Positions 18,073 to 25,097 of a DNA stretch of 64,000 bases are shown piece after piece; position 1 is the stretch's first letter; every line of letters begins with the position of its first letter. The DNA lies in NCBI GenBank assembly GCA_963739795.1, contig CAVUBL010000017.1:248001-312000 (forward strand). Reading direction: 5' to 3'. This DNA comes from CAVUBL01 sp963739795. GTDB taxonomy: Bacteria; Acidobacteriota; Thermoanaerobaculia; Multivoradales; DATKCC01. Under the pieces are notes generated by a model, which made no database searches, had not been told where the DNA came from, and was given only the letters and a program-made list of their open reading frames with translations. The position numbers and the translations under genes are program-made.

Positions 18073-18549
18073 TGTGGTCCCCGACAGGATCTTACCGTGG
18101 GCGACGAGTGTCGCTCGGCGCGGAGCCTCGTCGGCCCCAGCCGGGGTGCTCGAACAGCAGGTGGCGAGACCGCGGGGGCGGAATCGTCAATGAGGAGGCC
18201 GTCCGCCGTCCGGCTCGGCTCGGGAGTGGCGGCACGCGACCGTTGCCCTCGCCTGGCAGCGCCACCGCGCGGGACCGTCCGTGCCCGCCGACTTCGCCCA
18301 CTACCTGCTCTGGGTGCCCGACGAGACGCTGCGGCGGGGTGGGCGGATCTTGAAGGAGCTCTTGCGCCGCCTGGTCTTGGATACTCGGGAGGAGGCGGGG
18401 GAAGGGGAGGAGGGAGACGAAGGCGAGTAGGGGCACCGGGCCGGGGTTGGCTCCGCCCCGGGCCGGCCCCCGCCCGCCCCGGCTGAGGCGGATCTCAGCC
18501 GCTTCAGGCGGAGACGAGCTCCGCTGCTTCCCGCGGTACGGTCGAGACG
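18073..18549. other. Gene-poor accessory stretch with repeat S copy 3
   Basis: There is no convincing gene here. Positions 18197-18278 are a third copy of repeat S (TCCGGCTCGGCTCGGG, CGTTGCCCTCGCCTGGCAGC). A 49-codon frame from GTG 18281 to TAG 18430 (PADFAHYLLWVPDETLRRG) ends in a Glu/Gly-rich tail and could be a gene fragment. The last 100 bases are C-rich with possible hairpins (GGCTGAGGCGGATCTCAGCC). Confidence 0.5.
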
Positions 18550-18680
18550 ATGGCGCATCTGCTGAAGGACGACCCGAAGACCCGGCCTCTCACCGCGGAG
18601 GAGTACGCGCGGATGGCGGACGCGCTCGACGGCGGCGACGTCCTCCCCGGCTTCTCCGTGCCCGTTCGCTATCATCCGGT
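18550..18680 (+). pseudogene. Remnant of a Uma2-like gene
   Basis: The frame MAHLLKDDPKTRPLTAEEYA places a Uma2-like N-terminal phrase (LTAEEYARMADAL) directly against a Uma2-like C-terminal phrase (GGDVLPGFSVPVR). The nuclease core between them would be missing. The frame then runs on antisense into the VapC remnant with no family similarity. This is best read as a scar left by deletion. The assignment rests on short phrases only. Confidence 0.35.
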
Positions 18681-18688
18681 GAGCACCC

Positions 18689-18763
18689 TTGGACGCGCGA
18701 CAGAGTCGGCTGGCGCCGCTGGAGTACCTCGATGCAGGTGTCGGTGTCGAGCAAGAACCGCAC
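18689..18763 (-). pseudogene. 5' fragment of a second vapC (PIN) gene
   Basis: From GTG 18763 the frame gives VRFLLDTDTCIEVLQRRQPT followed by LSRVQ, the first strand and helix of a PIN domain with its first catalytic aspartate. Similarity then ends abruptly at about 18689, where the opposite-strand Uma2-like remnant begins. The start lies 10 bases after the stop of the small antitoxin-like gene, the normal antitoxin-toxin order. The toxin is therefore truncated after about 25 residues. Confidence 0.6.
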
Positions 18764-18773
18764 CGGCTCGGCT

Positions 18774-18944
18774 CTATCGTGGGTCGTTGGAGGGGCCGTC
18801 AACCTTCTTTAGCACACGATCGCGGTCGGTGTCTCGGGGGAGCTCCTCGGGGACGGAAAAGTCGTCAGGCAGAGGGGCCAGAGCGTCGAGGCGCTCCCAG
18901 TAGCCCTTCGGCCAGCCAGCCTTTTCCAGCGGCTCCAGCACCAC
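18774..18944 (-). CDS. Small VapB-like antitoxin beside a truncated toxin
   Basis: This 56-residue frame starts at two consecutive GTG codons (MVLEPLEKAGWPKGYWERLD, then ALAPLPDDF). Short proteins of the W-P-x-G-Y/F type occur upstream of PIN toxins as antitoxins. Here the C-terminal region (RDTDRDRVLKKVDGPSNDPR) is charged and extended. It is likely a leftover antitoxin after loss of its toxin. The gene is supported mainly by position and composition. Confidence 0.5.
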   Translation of the reverse strand: MVLEPLEKAGWPKGYWERLDALAPLPDDFSVPEELPRDTDRDRVLKKVDGPSNDPR

Positions 18945-18952
18945 GGCTCACC

Positions 18953-19597
18953 TCATCCGGTCCCAGGTGCTTCCGCCTTCCTGGCGAACAGGAACTCCAT
19001 CGAGCCGCTCTTGAGCAGGTAGGCGCGCTCGAGCCGGAAGTCGGCGAACGCCTGCTCGATGACGGCTTGGGGGTAGCGGGGGGCCGGGCGGGTGGCTGCG
19101 GGGCGGCCGTAGGTGAGGGCGTCCTGGCCGGCGATCCGGTAGCGCAAAGGCTCGGCGGGCATCTCCCGGGCGTAGTAGACGATGGCGAAGACGAACCCGC
19201 CCGGCCGGGTCACGGCGCCCAGGTGACGGGCGGTCCGCACGAGCTGAGGGCGATCGAGGTAGTTGAGGAGATCCCAGGCCAGGACCACGTGGTAGTCCCG
19301 GTCCTCGGAGTCCGGAGTCATCGGCGCCAGGGCCTTGTCGAGGGAGCGCTCGAGGGACGGTGGACCGGCCTGGGTGAAAGTCTCGTAGAAGTCACCCACC
19401 TGGACCGAGACGGCCCAGCGCGACAGGAACTCGATGTTCGAGCCCAGCGCCGGGCCCATGTCCAGGAACCGGTAGGCGCCGCCCGGCACGAGCTCGGAGA
19501 AGAGGTTCCCGAGGGCCAGCGAGCGGAGCCGGACGCCCTCCCCCTCTGGCTCGTGGGCCCCGGGGCGCCCGGGGCGGCTCTTGGAGAACCAGGCCAC
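18953..19597 (-). CDS. Class I SAM-dependent methyltransferase-like protein
   Basis: This 214-residue protein has a Rossmann-like pattern. YRFLDMGPALGSNIEF stands at the motif I position, but with MGPALG rather than a canonical GxGxG loop. YHVVLAWDLLNYLDRPQLV resembles motif IV and the following helix, and RPGGFVFAIVYY resembles motif V. SAM binding is probable but not certain. The C-terminus (SMEFLFARKA) ends the central sheet. It lies 13 bases downstream of the bactofilin gene on the same strand, so the two may be co-transcribed. The substrate is unknown. Confidence 0.65.
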   Translation of the reverse strand: MAWFSKSRPGRPGAHEPEGEGVRLRSLALGNLFSELVPGGAYRFLDMGPALGSNIEFLSRWAVSVQVGDFYETFTQAGPPSLERSLDKALAPMTPDSEDRDYHVVLAWDLLNYLDRPQLVRTARHLGAVTRPGGFVFAIVYYAREMPAEPLRYRIAGQDALTYGRPAATRPAPRYPQAVIEQAFADFRLERAYLLKSGSMEFLFARKAEAPGTG

Positions 19598-19610
19598 GGA
19601 GACCTTCGGG

Positions 19611-20213
19611 TCAGCCGGCCGGCGGGCCGCCGGCCGAGGGCTTGACCTCGCCGCCCGAGCCTTTTCCGGCGTCGTCGCCGCCCGCTCCGGCCTTGGAGCT
19701 GTCGCCGCCGCTGCCGCTGCCCGAGGAGGGGGACACCCCGCGCGCGGGCTGTGCCGGCGGCCGGTGAGACGAAGAGCCCGCGCCGGCCGGCTGCCGCTTC
19801 GGTTCCATGTCGATCGATCCCTTGAACTGGGCGCCGTCCTCGAGAGCGACCCGGGGGGCCGTCAGGTTGCCGTGGACGCTTCCCGAGCTGCGTAGGATGA
19901 TCTGGTCGCCGCCGTAGAGGTTGCCCTCCACCTGGCCCTCCACCACGATCGTCTTGCCCCAGACGTCGGCCTGGACCTTGCCGGTCTCGCCCACCGTCAC
20001 GCTGTTGCCCTTGACGTCGATCTTGCCCTGGACGCGGCCGAGGATGGTCAGATCCTCCTCGCCCGAGAGGTCCCCCTGGATGGAGATCGACGCACCGATC
20101 ACCGCACGCTCACGGCGCGCGGACGAGGCCGGGGAGGCGCTCTCGCTCATAGGCCTGGGCGGGGTGTACGAGGGGGTTTCCTGCGGATCGGACTCGGTGC
20201 GCTTCCAGGCCAT
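19611..20213 (-). CDS. Bactofilin (polymer-forming cytoskeletal protein)
   Basis: This 200-residue protein has a central right-handed beta-helix (about residues 38-140) with the repeating pattern SIQGDLSGEEDLTILGRVQG, VTVGETGKVQADVWGKTIVV and NLYGGDQIILRSSGSVHGN. A proline-rich N-terminus and a low-complexity Gly/Ser/Lys C-terminus flank it. Bactofilins self-assemble without nucleotide into filaments that position envelope or chromosome-partition factors. The start is supported by AAAGGAG. A second bactofilin-like domain protein occurs at 40030. Confidence 0.92.
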   Translation of the reverse strand: MAWKRTESDPQETPSYTPPRPMSESASPASSARRERAVIGASISIQGDLSGEEDLTILGRVQGKIDVKGNSVTVGETGKVQADVWGKTIVVEGQVEGNLYGGDQIILRSSGSVHGNLTAPRVALEDGAQFKGSIDMEPKRQPAGAGSSSHRPPAQPARGVSPSSGSGSGGDSSKAGAGGDDAGKGSGGEVKPSAGGPPAG

Positions 20214-20306
20214 GGCGGGCTCCTTTGGATTTTGTTATGCGCATGAGGCTATGTCGCCATAGCAACCATGTCAACCACAGGATATACCGAGCTCGGGGGG
20301 CCGAGC

Positions 20307-21890
20307 TCAGAACCCGAATCGGCTCATCAGGCGGAAGCGCAGGTCGAAGAGCTTCTTGACGAACGGGGTGAGCTTGCCCCGGCGCCATGTGTCCGCCGCC
20401 TTCTTCACCACCTCGCCCTGAGTGGGGTAGGGGTGGATGACGCTGGCGATCTTGCCCAGTCCCACGCCCGCGGTGATCGCCAGGCAGAGCTCGCCCAGCA
20501 TGTCGCCGGCGTGCTCGGCGACCAGGGTGGCGCCGAGGATCCGGTCCGACCCCGCCTTCAGGTGGACCCGGAGGAAGCCTTCTTCCGCGCCGTCGAGGAG
20601 AGCCCGGTCGACCTCGTCCAGGGGGACCGTCACCGTGTCCACCTCCAGCCCCTTCTCCTTCGCCTGCCGCTCGTAGAGGCCCACGTGGGCGATCTCCGGG
20701 CTGGTGTAAGTGCACCACGGGATCACCAGGTCGCTCGCCTTGGCGCGGCCGAAGAACAGGGCGTTCTGGATGGCGATCCGGGCCAGGGCGTCGGCGACGT
20801 GGGTGAACTGGTAGCGCGAGGCCACGTCGCCGGCGGCGAAGATCCGCGGGTTCGAGGTGCGCAGGTGATCGTCGACCTGGACGCCCTTCGGTGAGTAGTC
20901 GACTCCGGCGGCCTCCAGCCCGAGGCCGTCCACGTTGGCCGCCCGGCCGACCGCTACCAGGAGGGCGTCGGCCCGGACTTCACCGGACTCGGGGCCGGCC
21001 TCGCCCGCCCGCGAGAAGTGGACGATCGTCTCGTCGCCCCGCCTCTCGACCCGATCGATCCCCACTCCCAGCTCCAGGGCGACCCCGCTCGCCACCAAGG
21101 CGTCTTGCACGAGGGCCGCTGCGTCCGCGTCCTCCCGGGGCAGAACGTGGTCCATGCGGTCGAGGAGCGTCACCTGGGAACCGAAGCGGGCGAAGGCCTG
21201 GGACATCTCGCAGCCGATCGGGCCCCCGCCGATCACCGCCAGCCGGGCCGGCAGCCGCTCGAGCTCGAAGACCGTCTCGTTGGTCAGGTACCCGGCCTCC
21301 TCGAGCCCTTCGATGGGGGGCGCCGCGGCGCGCGCTCCGGTAGCGATGACGGCCTTCCGGAAGCGCAGCCTGCGGCCGTCCACCTCGAGAGCGTCGGCGG
21401 CCACGAACTGCCCGGAGCCGAGGAAGACGTCGATGCCCAGGTCGGAGAAGCGCGCGGCACTGTCGTGGTGGGAGATGTGCGCCCGGATCCGGCGCATCCG
21501 CGCCATGGCGGCGGAGAAGTTCCCCTCGCCGGTCACCGCCGGTCCGCCCATCTCGTGGGCCCGGCGCGCCTCGTGCCAGGCGCGGGCGGCCCGCAGGATC
21601 CCCTTCGAGGGCACGCACCCGACGTTCAGGCAGTCACCGCCCATGAGGTGGCGCTCGACCAAGGCCACCTTGGCCCCCAGCCCGGCGGCGCCCGCGGCGG
21701 TCACCAGCCCTGCCGTGCCCGCGCCCACCACCACCAGGTGGTAGCGCTCCATCGGCTCGGGGTTCGTCCAGCCGGCCGGGTGGACGTTGGCCACCAGGGT
21801 GCGGTTGTACTCGTCGGGCGGCAGGATGAGCTCCGAGCGTGGGGCGGCGCCAGCTCGGAGCGCGGGCCGGTCGAGGACGGTCTCAGGCAT
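20307..21890 (-). CDS. FAD-dependent pyridine nucleotide-disulfide oxidoreductase (mercuric reductase-like)
   Basis: This 527-residue class I disulfide reductase has an FAD motif at about 53-58 (VVVGAGTAGL), the redox pair in GGDCLNVGCVPSK (Cys87 and Cys92), an NAD(P) motif in AVIGGGPIGCEMSQA, and the C-terminal interface motif HPYPTQGEVV. No N-terminal heavy-metal domain or C-terminal Cys pair is present, so mercury reduction is unlikely. A lipoamide- or quinone-related role is possible. It overlaps the TVP38/TMEM64 gene by 8 bases. This pairing of a membrane DedA-like protein with a flavin reductase suggests a joint function. Confidence 0.88.
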   Translation of the reverse strand: MPETVLDRPALRAGAAPRSELILPPDEYNRTLVANVHPAGWTNPEPMERYHLVVVGAGTAGLVTAAGAAGLGAKVALVERHLMGGDCLNVGCVPSKGILRAARAWHEARRAHEMGGPAVTGEGNFSAAMARMRRIRAHISHHDSAARFSDLGIDVFLGSGQFVAADALEVDGRRLRFRKAVIATGARAAAPPIEGLEEAGYLTNETVFELERLPARLAVIGGGPIGCEMSQAFARFGSQVTLLDRMDHVLPREDADAAALVQDALVASGVALELGVGIDRVERRGDETIVHFSRAGEAGPESGEVRADALLVAVGRAANVDGLGLEAAGVDYSPKGVQVDDHLRTSNPRIFAAGDVASRYQFTHVADALARIAIQNALFFGRAKASDLVIPWCTYTSPEIAHVGLYERQAKEKGLEVDTVTVPLDEVDRALLDGAEEGFLRVHLKAGSDRILGATLVAEHAGDMLGELCLAITAGVGLGKIASVIHPYPTQGEVVKKAADTWRRGKLTPFVKKLFDLRFRLMSRFGF

Positions 21891-22659
21891 CGGGCACTTC
21901 CTCCAGGGCGACCTGCTGACGTAGGGCGCGCCTGGCGACGCGAGTGATGATCCAGGTCACCACCACCGTGGCCAGTATGCCGGCGCCAAGGAAGGTCCAG
22001 TATCCCCACCCCCGCGCCACCTCGGCGCCGGCGGCCGCGGCCGCCACGGAGCCGATCAGCTTGCCGTAGTAGACGTAGAGGAAGGTGCCGGGGATCATCC
22101 CGAGGCAGGCGATCAGGTAGTCGGTGAAGCGCACCCTGGTCAGCCCCAAGGCGTAGTTCAGAAGGTTGTACGGGAAGGCCGGCGAGAGCCGCATGAGGAA
22201 GACGATCTTCAGCCCCTGGCCACCTACCGCCTGGTCGATGGCCTGGAACTTTGCCTTGCCCTGCAACCGTTTCTCGATCGCACCGCGCGCCGCGTAGCGG
22301 CCGATCAGGAAGGCGGACGAGGCGCCCAGGGTGGCGCCCAGGAAGACCCAGAGCGTGCCGTAGGCCAGGCCGAAGATGGCGCCCGCGGCGAGCGTCAGCA
22401 GTGCCCCGGGCACGAAGGCCACGGTGGCCAGGGCGTAGCCGGCGATGAACACGACCGGCCCCCAGACCCCGAGGCCGTCGACCCATTGGGCGAACCGTGG
22501 AACGTACTGGCCGAGCTCGCGGCCGACGAGCCAGAGCAGGGCGAGGGCGGCGAGGGCGCCGGCGACCAGGCCGACAGTGCGCCAGCGCGACGGGCGGCTG
22601 GAGCCGTCTTCGGGCCGCTCCGCGGCGCCCGGTATCTCCGAGGTGGTGGCTTCACTCAT
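21883..22659 (-). CDS. TVP38/TMEM64-family (DedA-like) membrane protein
   Basis: This 258-residue protein has about six hydrophobic segments and the VTT-domain signature: GALLTLAAGAIFGLAYGTLW, then FLIGRYAARGAIEKRL, then the re-entrant motif FPYNLLNYALGLTRVRFTDY. VTT proteins are linked to lipid transport or scrambling and membrane homeostasis. The ATG at 22659 is chosen because GGAGGG sits 6 bases before it. An upstream in-frame ATG at 22752 lacks such a site. It is translationally coupled to the flavin reductase gene downstream. Confidence 0.88.
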   Translation of the reverse strand: MSEATTSEIPGAAERPEDGSSRPSRWRTVGLVAGALAALALLWLVGRELGQYVPRFAQWVDGLGVWGPVVFIAGYALATVAFVPGALLTLAAGAIFGLAYGTLWVFLGATLGASSAFLIGRYAARGAIEKRLQGKAKFQAIDQAVGGQGLKIVFLMRLSPAFPYNLLNYALGLTRVRFTDYLIACLGMIPGTFLYVYYGKLIGSVAAAAAGAEVARGWGYWTFLGAGILATVVVTWIITRVARRALRQQVALEEVPDA

Positions 22660-22961
22660 GATGTCCCTCCGGTCGATGGGCGGCGCCGTGCCGCCGTCGG
22701 GCAGGGATACGCCTCCCGGCTCGCGGCGGTTCACCTCCGCCTCGATCTCCAATCCTGAGGAGTGCGACCGGGAGCGGGGGAGCGGGCCGGGCCGGAGGGA
22801 GGCTGGCGGGCCCCGGGTGCTGGCGGCAGTCGAGGACTCCGAGGATACCCGAAATCGAAGGCTCGGGAGACCCCGTTCGGGCAGAAGCTTCGCAACTCCC
22901 GATGCGTAAAGGATCTTGGCGATCGCGGCAGGATTCGCACGTCAATTCGTCATGATTGGGC

Positions 22962-22990
22962 TTGAAATCGGGGCCGCTTGGCTCTATGAT
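22962..22990 (+). promoter_or_regulatory. Sigma-70-type promoter of glnA
   Basis: TTGAAA at 22962-22967 and TATGAT at 22985-22990 are separated by exactly 17 bases, the best housekeeping promoter in the window. Transcription would start near 22997, leaving a leader of about 25 bases with GGGAGAG before the glnA ATG. The rest of the gap between the two divergent genes (22660-22961) shows no gene. Confidence 0.75.
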
Positions 22991-23021
22991 CCGCGAAACC
23001 GACCGGAAAGGGAGAGCATCG

Positions 23022-24350
23022 ATGAAGGCTGACGAGATCCTCAAGACCGCCGACGCGGAAGGCGTTCATTTCATGCGCCTGGAGTTCACCGACATCATGG
23101 GTGTCCTCAAGAACGTCGAGATCCCCCGCAGCCAGTTCGAGAAGGCGCTCGACGGCCACATCATGTTCGACGGTTCGTCGATCGAGGGCTTCACCCGCAT
23201 CGAGGAGTCCGACATGCTCCTCGAGCCGGACCTCGACACCTTCCGCCTCAACCCCTGGAAGAAACCGGACGGCACCCGCGTCGCCCGGCTCATCTGCGAC
23301 GTCAAGCTCCCCGACGGCTCTCCCTTCCCCGGCTGCCCCCGTACCACCCTCAAGCGCCAGGTCGAGCGCGCCGCCGCGATGGGCTACTCCATGGTCGCCG
23401 GTCCCGAGGCCGAGTTCTTCCTCTTCCAGAAGGACGGCCTCGGCAAGACCCTCATCGAGACCCACGACGTGGGCGGCTACTTCGACCTGACCCCGGTCGA
23501 CAAGGGCGAGGAAGCGCGCCGCGACATCGTCATCATGCTCGAGGAGATGGGTTTCGAGGTCGAGGCCGCCCACCACGAGGTGGCCCCGGGCCAGCACGAG
23601 ATCGACTTCCGCTACGCCGACGCCGTCGAGTGCGCCGACAACGTCTCCACCTTCCGCTTCGTGGTCAAGAAGGTCGCCCAGGACCAGGGTCTCCATGCCA
23701 CCTTCATGCCCAAGCCCATCTTCGGCGTCAACGGCTCCGGCATGCACACCCACCAGAGCCTCCTGACCCGGGACGGCAAGAACGCCTTCTTCGATCCCAA
23801 GGCGCCGCTCGAGCTCTCCAAGGTCGCCCTCTCCTACATCGCCGGCATCCTCGAGCATGCCAAGGCCTTCGTCGCCATCACCAACCCCCTGGTCAACTCC
23901 TACAAGCGCCTGGTGCCGGGCTTCGAGGCCCCCATCAACGTCGCCTGGTCGGAGAAGAACCGGTCCCCCCTGGTGCGCGTGCCGGCGAAGCGCGGCATGT
24001 CCACCCGCTGCGAGGTTCGCGTGCCCGACCCCGCGTGCAACCCCTATCTCGCCCTCGCCGCCATGCTCGCCGCCGGCCTCGACGGAGTCGCCCGGAAGCT
24101 GAATCCGGGCGACCCGGTCAACAAGAACATCTTCACCATGAGCGAGCGCCAGAAGCGGCGCCTGAAGATCCGCCAGCTCCCGGCCAACCTCTCCGAGGCC
24201 CTCGACAACCTGGAGAAGGACGACGTGGTCAAGGAGGCGCTGGGCCCGCACATCTTCGAGAACTACATCCGGGCCAAGCGCCAGGAGTGGGCCGACTACA
24301 TCTCCCACGTCCACCCGTGGGAGCAGGAGCGCTACCTGGAGACGTACTGA
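23022..24350 (+). CDS. glnA: Glutamine synthetase, type I
   Basis: This 442-residue ligase converts glutamate, ammonia and ATP to glutamine. Visible family blocks are the beta-grasp start (FMRLEFTDIMGVLKNVEIP, MFDGSSIEGFTRIEESDM), the metal-site glutamates in GPEAEFFLF, the NGSGMHTHQSL ATP/glutamate region, and RVPAKRGMSTRCEVRVPDPA. At 442 residues with a short C-terminus it fits the GSI-alpha (Bacillus/thermophile) group. The insert and adenylylation tyrosine loop of GSI-beta are not seen, so regulation by adenylylation is unlikely. The ATG at 23022 has a GGGAGAG site. Confidence 0.96.
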   Translation: MKADEILKTADAEGVHFMRLEFTDIMGVLKNVEIPRSQFEKALDGHIMFDGSSIEGFTRIEESDMLLEPDLDTFRLNPWKKPDGTRVARLICDVKLPDGSPFPGCPRTTLKRQVERAAAMGYSMVAGPEAEFFLFQKDGLGKTLIETHDVGGYFDLTPVDKGEEARRDIVIMLEEMGFEVEAAHHEVAPGQHEIDFRYADAVECADNVSTFRFVVKKVAQDQGLHATFMPKPIFGVNGSGMHTHQSLLTRDGKNAFFDPKAPLELSKVALSYIAGILEHAKAFVAITNPLVNSYKRLVPGFEAPINVAWSEKNRSPLVRVPAKRGMSTRCEVRVPDPACNPYLALAAMLAAGLDGVARKLNPGDPVNKNIFTMSERQKRRLKIRQLPANLSEALDNLEKDDVVKEALGPHIFENYIRAKRQEWADYISHVHPWEQERYLETY

Positions 24351-24353
24351 GGC

Positions 24354-24382
24354 GAGCTTCCGGGCGGCCGGGCCGGAAGCTC
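24354..24382 (+). terminator. Hairpin after glnA
   Basis: GAGCTTCCGG and CCGGAAGCTC form a perfect 10-bp stem three bases after the glnA stop, with a 9-base GC-rich loop. No T-tract follows, so termination strength is uncertain. Confidence 0.5.
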
Positions 24383-24391
24383 TCGGTCCGG

Positions 24392-24410
24392 CTGCCGCGC
24401 AGACTCATAG
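24392..24410. repeat. Solo terminal-repeat remnant of element A
   Basis: CTGCCGCGCAGACTCATAG matches the right terminal repeat of element A in 18 of 19 positions, with no other A sequence beside it. It lies 13 bases before the DUF3307-like small gene. Confidence 0.65.
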
Positions 24411-24423
24411 GGAAGCCCTGCGC

Positions 24424-24651
24424 ATGGGTCGGACGATCGGAAGCCTGGAGCGCATGCTGCTCCTGTCGCTGGTCCTGCTCGGCCAGTGGCAGGCGATCGG
24501 ATGGATCTTCGCCGGGAAGACGGTGGCTCGCTTTCGCGAGCTGGAGCGGAGAGCCTTCAGCGAGCATTACCTTATCGGGACGCTCACCAGCCTGCTGTTC
24601 GCGGCGGCCACCGGCACCGCCGTGCGCTGGGCTGTCACCGGAAGCTTGTGA
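24424..24651 (+). CDS. Small membrane protein like the C-terminal half of DUF3307
   Basis: This 75-residue protein has two hydrophobic helices around a charged loop: MLLLSLVLLGQWQAIGWIFA, then KTVARFRELERRAFSEHYLI, then GTLTSLLFAAATG. It resembles the C-terminal part of longer DUF3307 membrane proteins (RxIGxLERxLxLxLVLxGQ...AKSxARFxEL). Only this half is present. The element-A terminal repeat directly upstream raises the possibility that the N-terminal half was lost at an insertion or excision. It could also be a stand-alone short family. No strong ribosome site is seen. Confidence 0.6.
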   Translation: MGRTIGSLERMLLLSLVLLGQWQAIGWIFAGKTVARFRELERRAFSEHYLIGTLTSLLFAAATGTAVRWAVTGSL

Positions 24652-25097
24652 CGATTGGAGACGGGTCGGACGCGCAGTGGGCCAGGGTCCGAGGTGACGA
24701 GGCACCCCGAGAAGCGGCGCGACGCAGACCGGGCAGCGGCGGTGGGTGATTCTTGGGACCTCCTGCGGGAACAGGTCGAGTCGGGACGAGTTTGTTATTG
24801 CGAAAGGTAGCGCTACATAAAGTGTTTACCTCTTCGCGGCCTCCTCGCGGCGACGTGGTTTTCCGCAGGCTGGTGCTCGCTCATGAACGCTCATCGATAA
24901 GGTAGTGTCTTCCATGGACGTCTGCTACAGTCATTTGCGACCCGAACCATCCCGTTCTCCGTGCCCCCGCCCCGCGGTCTCGGCGCGGGCTGCGGGTACG
25001 TCCGAGGTGCCAAGGCAGCCCCAATGCAGGTTGAGCAGGCCGGAGCCCGGTACTCGACGACGAGGCGAACCGGCGCCCGGCTGGAGTCGAGGAGACC
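24652..25097 (+). other. 446-bp leader region upstream of the giant surface protein
   Basis: No gene is seen here. It is the least GC-rich intergenic stretch nearby and holds GTTATTGCGAAAGGTAGCGC and TACATAAAGTGTTTACCTC, including the palindrome GTAGCGCTAC. A possible -10 box TACAGT lies in CTGCTACAGTCATTTGCG. It probably contains the promoter and perhaps an operator of the gene at 25098, but no clear -35/-10 pair can be assigned. Confidence 0.45.

Noticed and set aside
20247..20262. Short palindrome GCTATG-TCGC-CATAGC upstream of the bactofilin gene
   Set aside because: It is too short and isolated to call an operator. No matching second copy was found in the window.
20307..21890. True mercuric reductase (merA) with a mer operon
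   Set aside because: No N-terminal metal-binding domain, C-terminal Cys pair, merR, merT or merP is seen.
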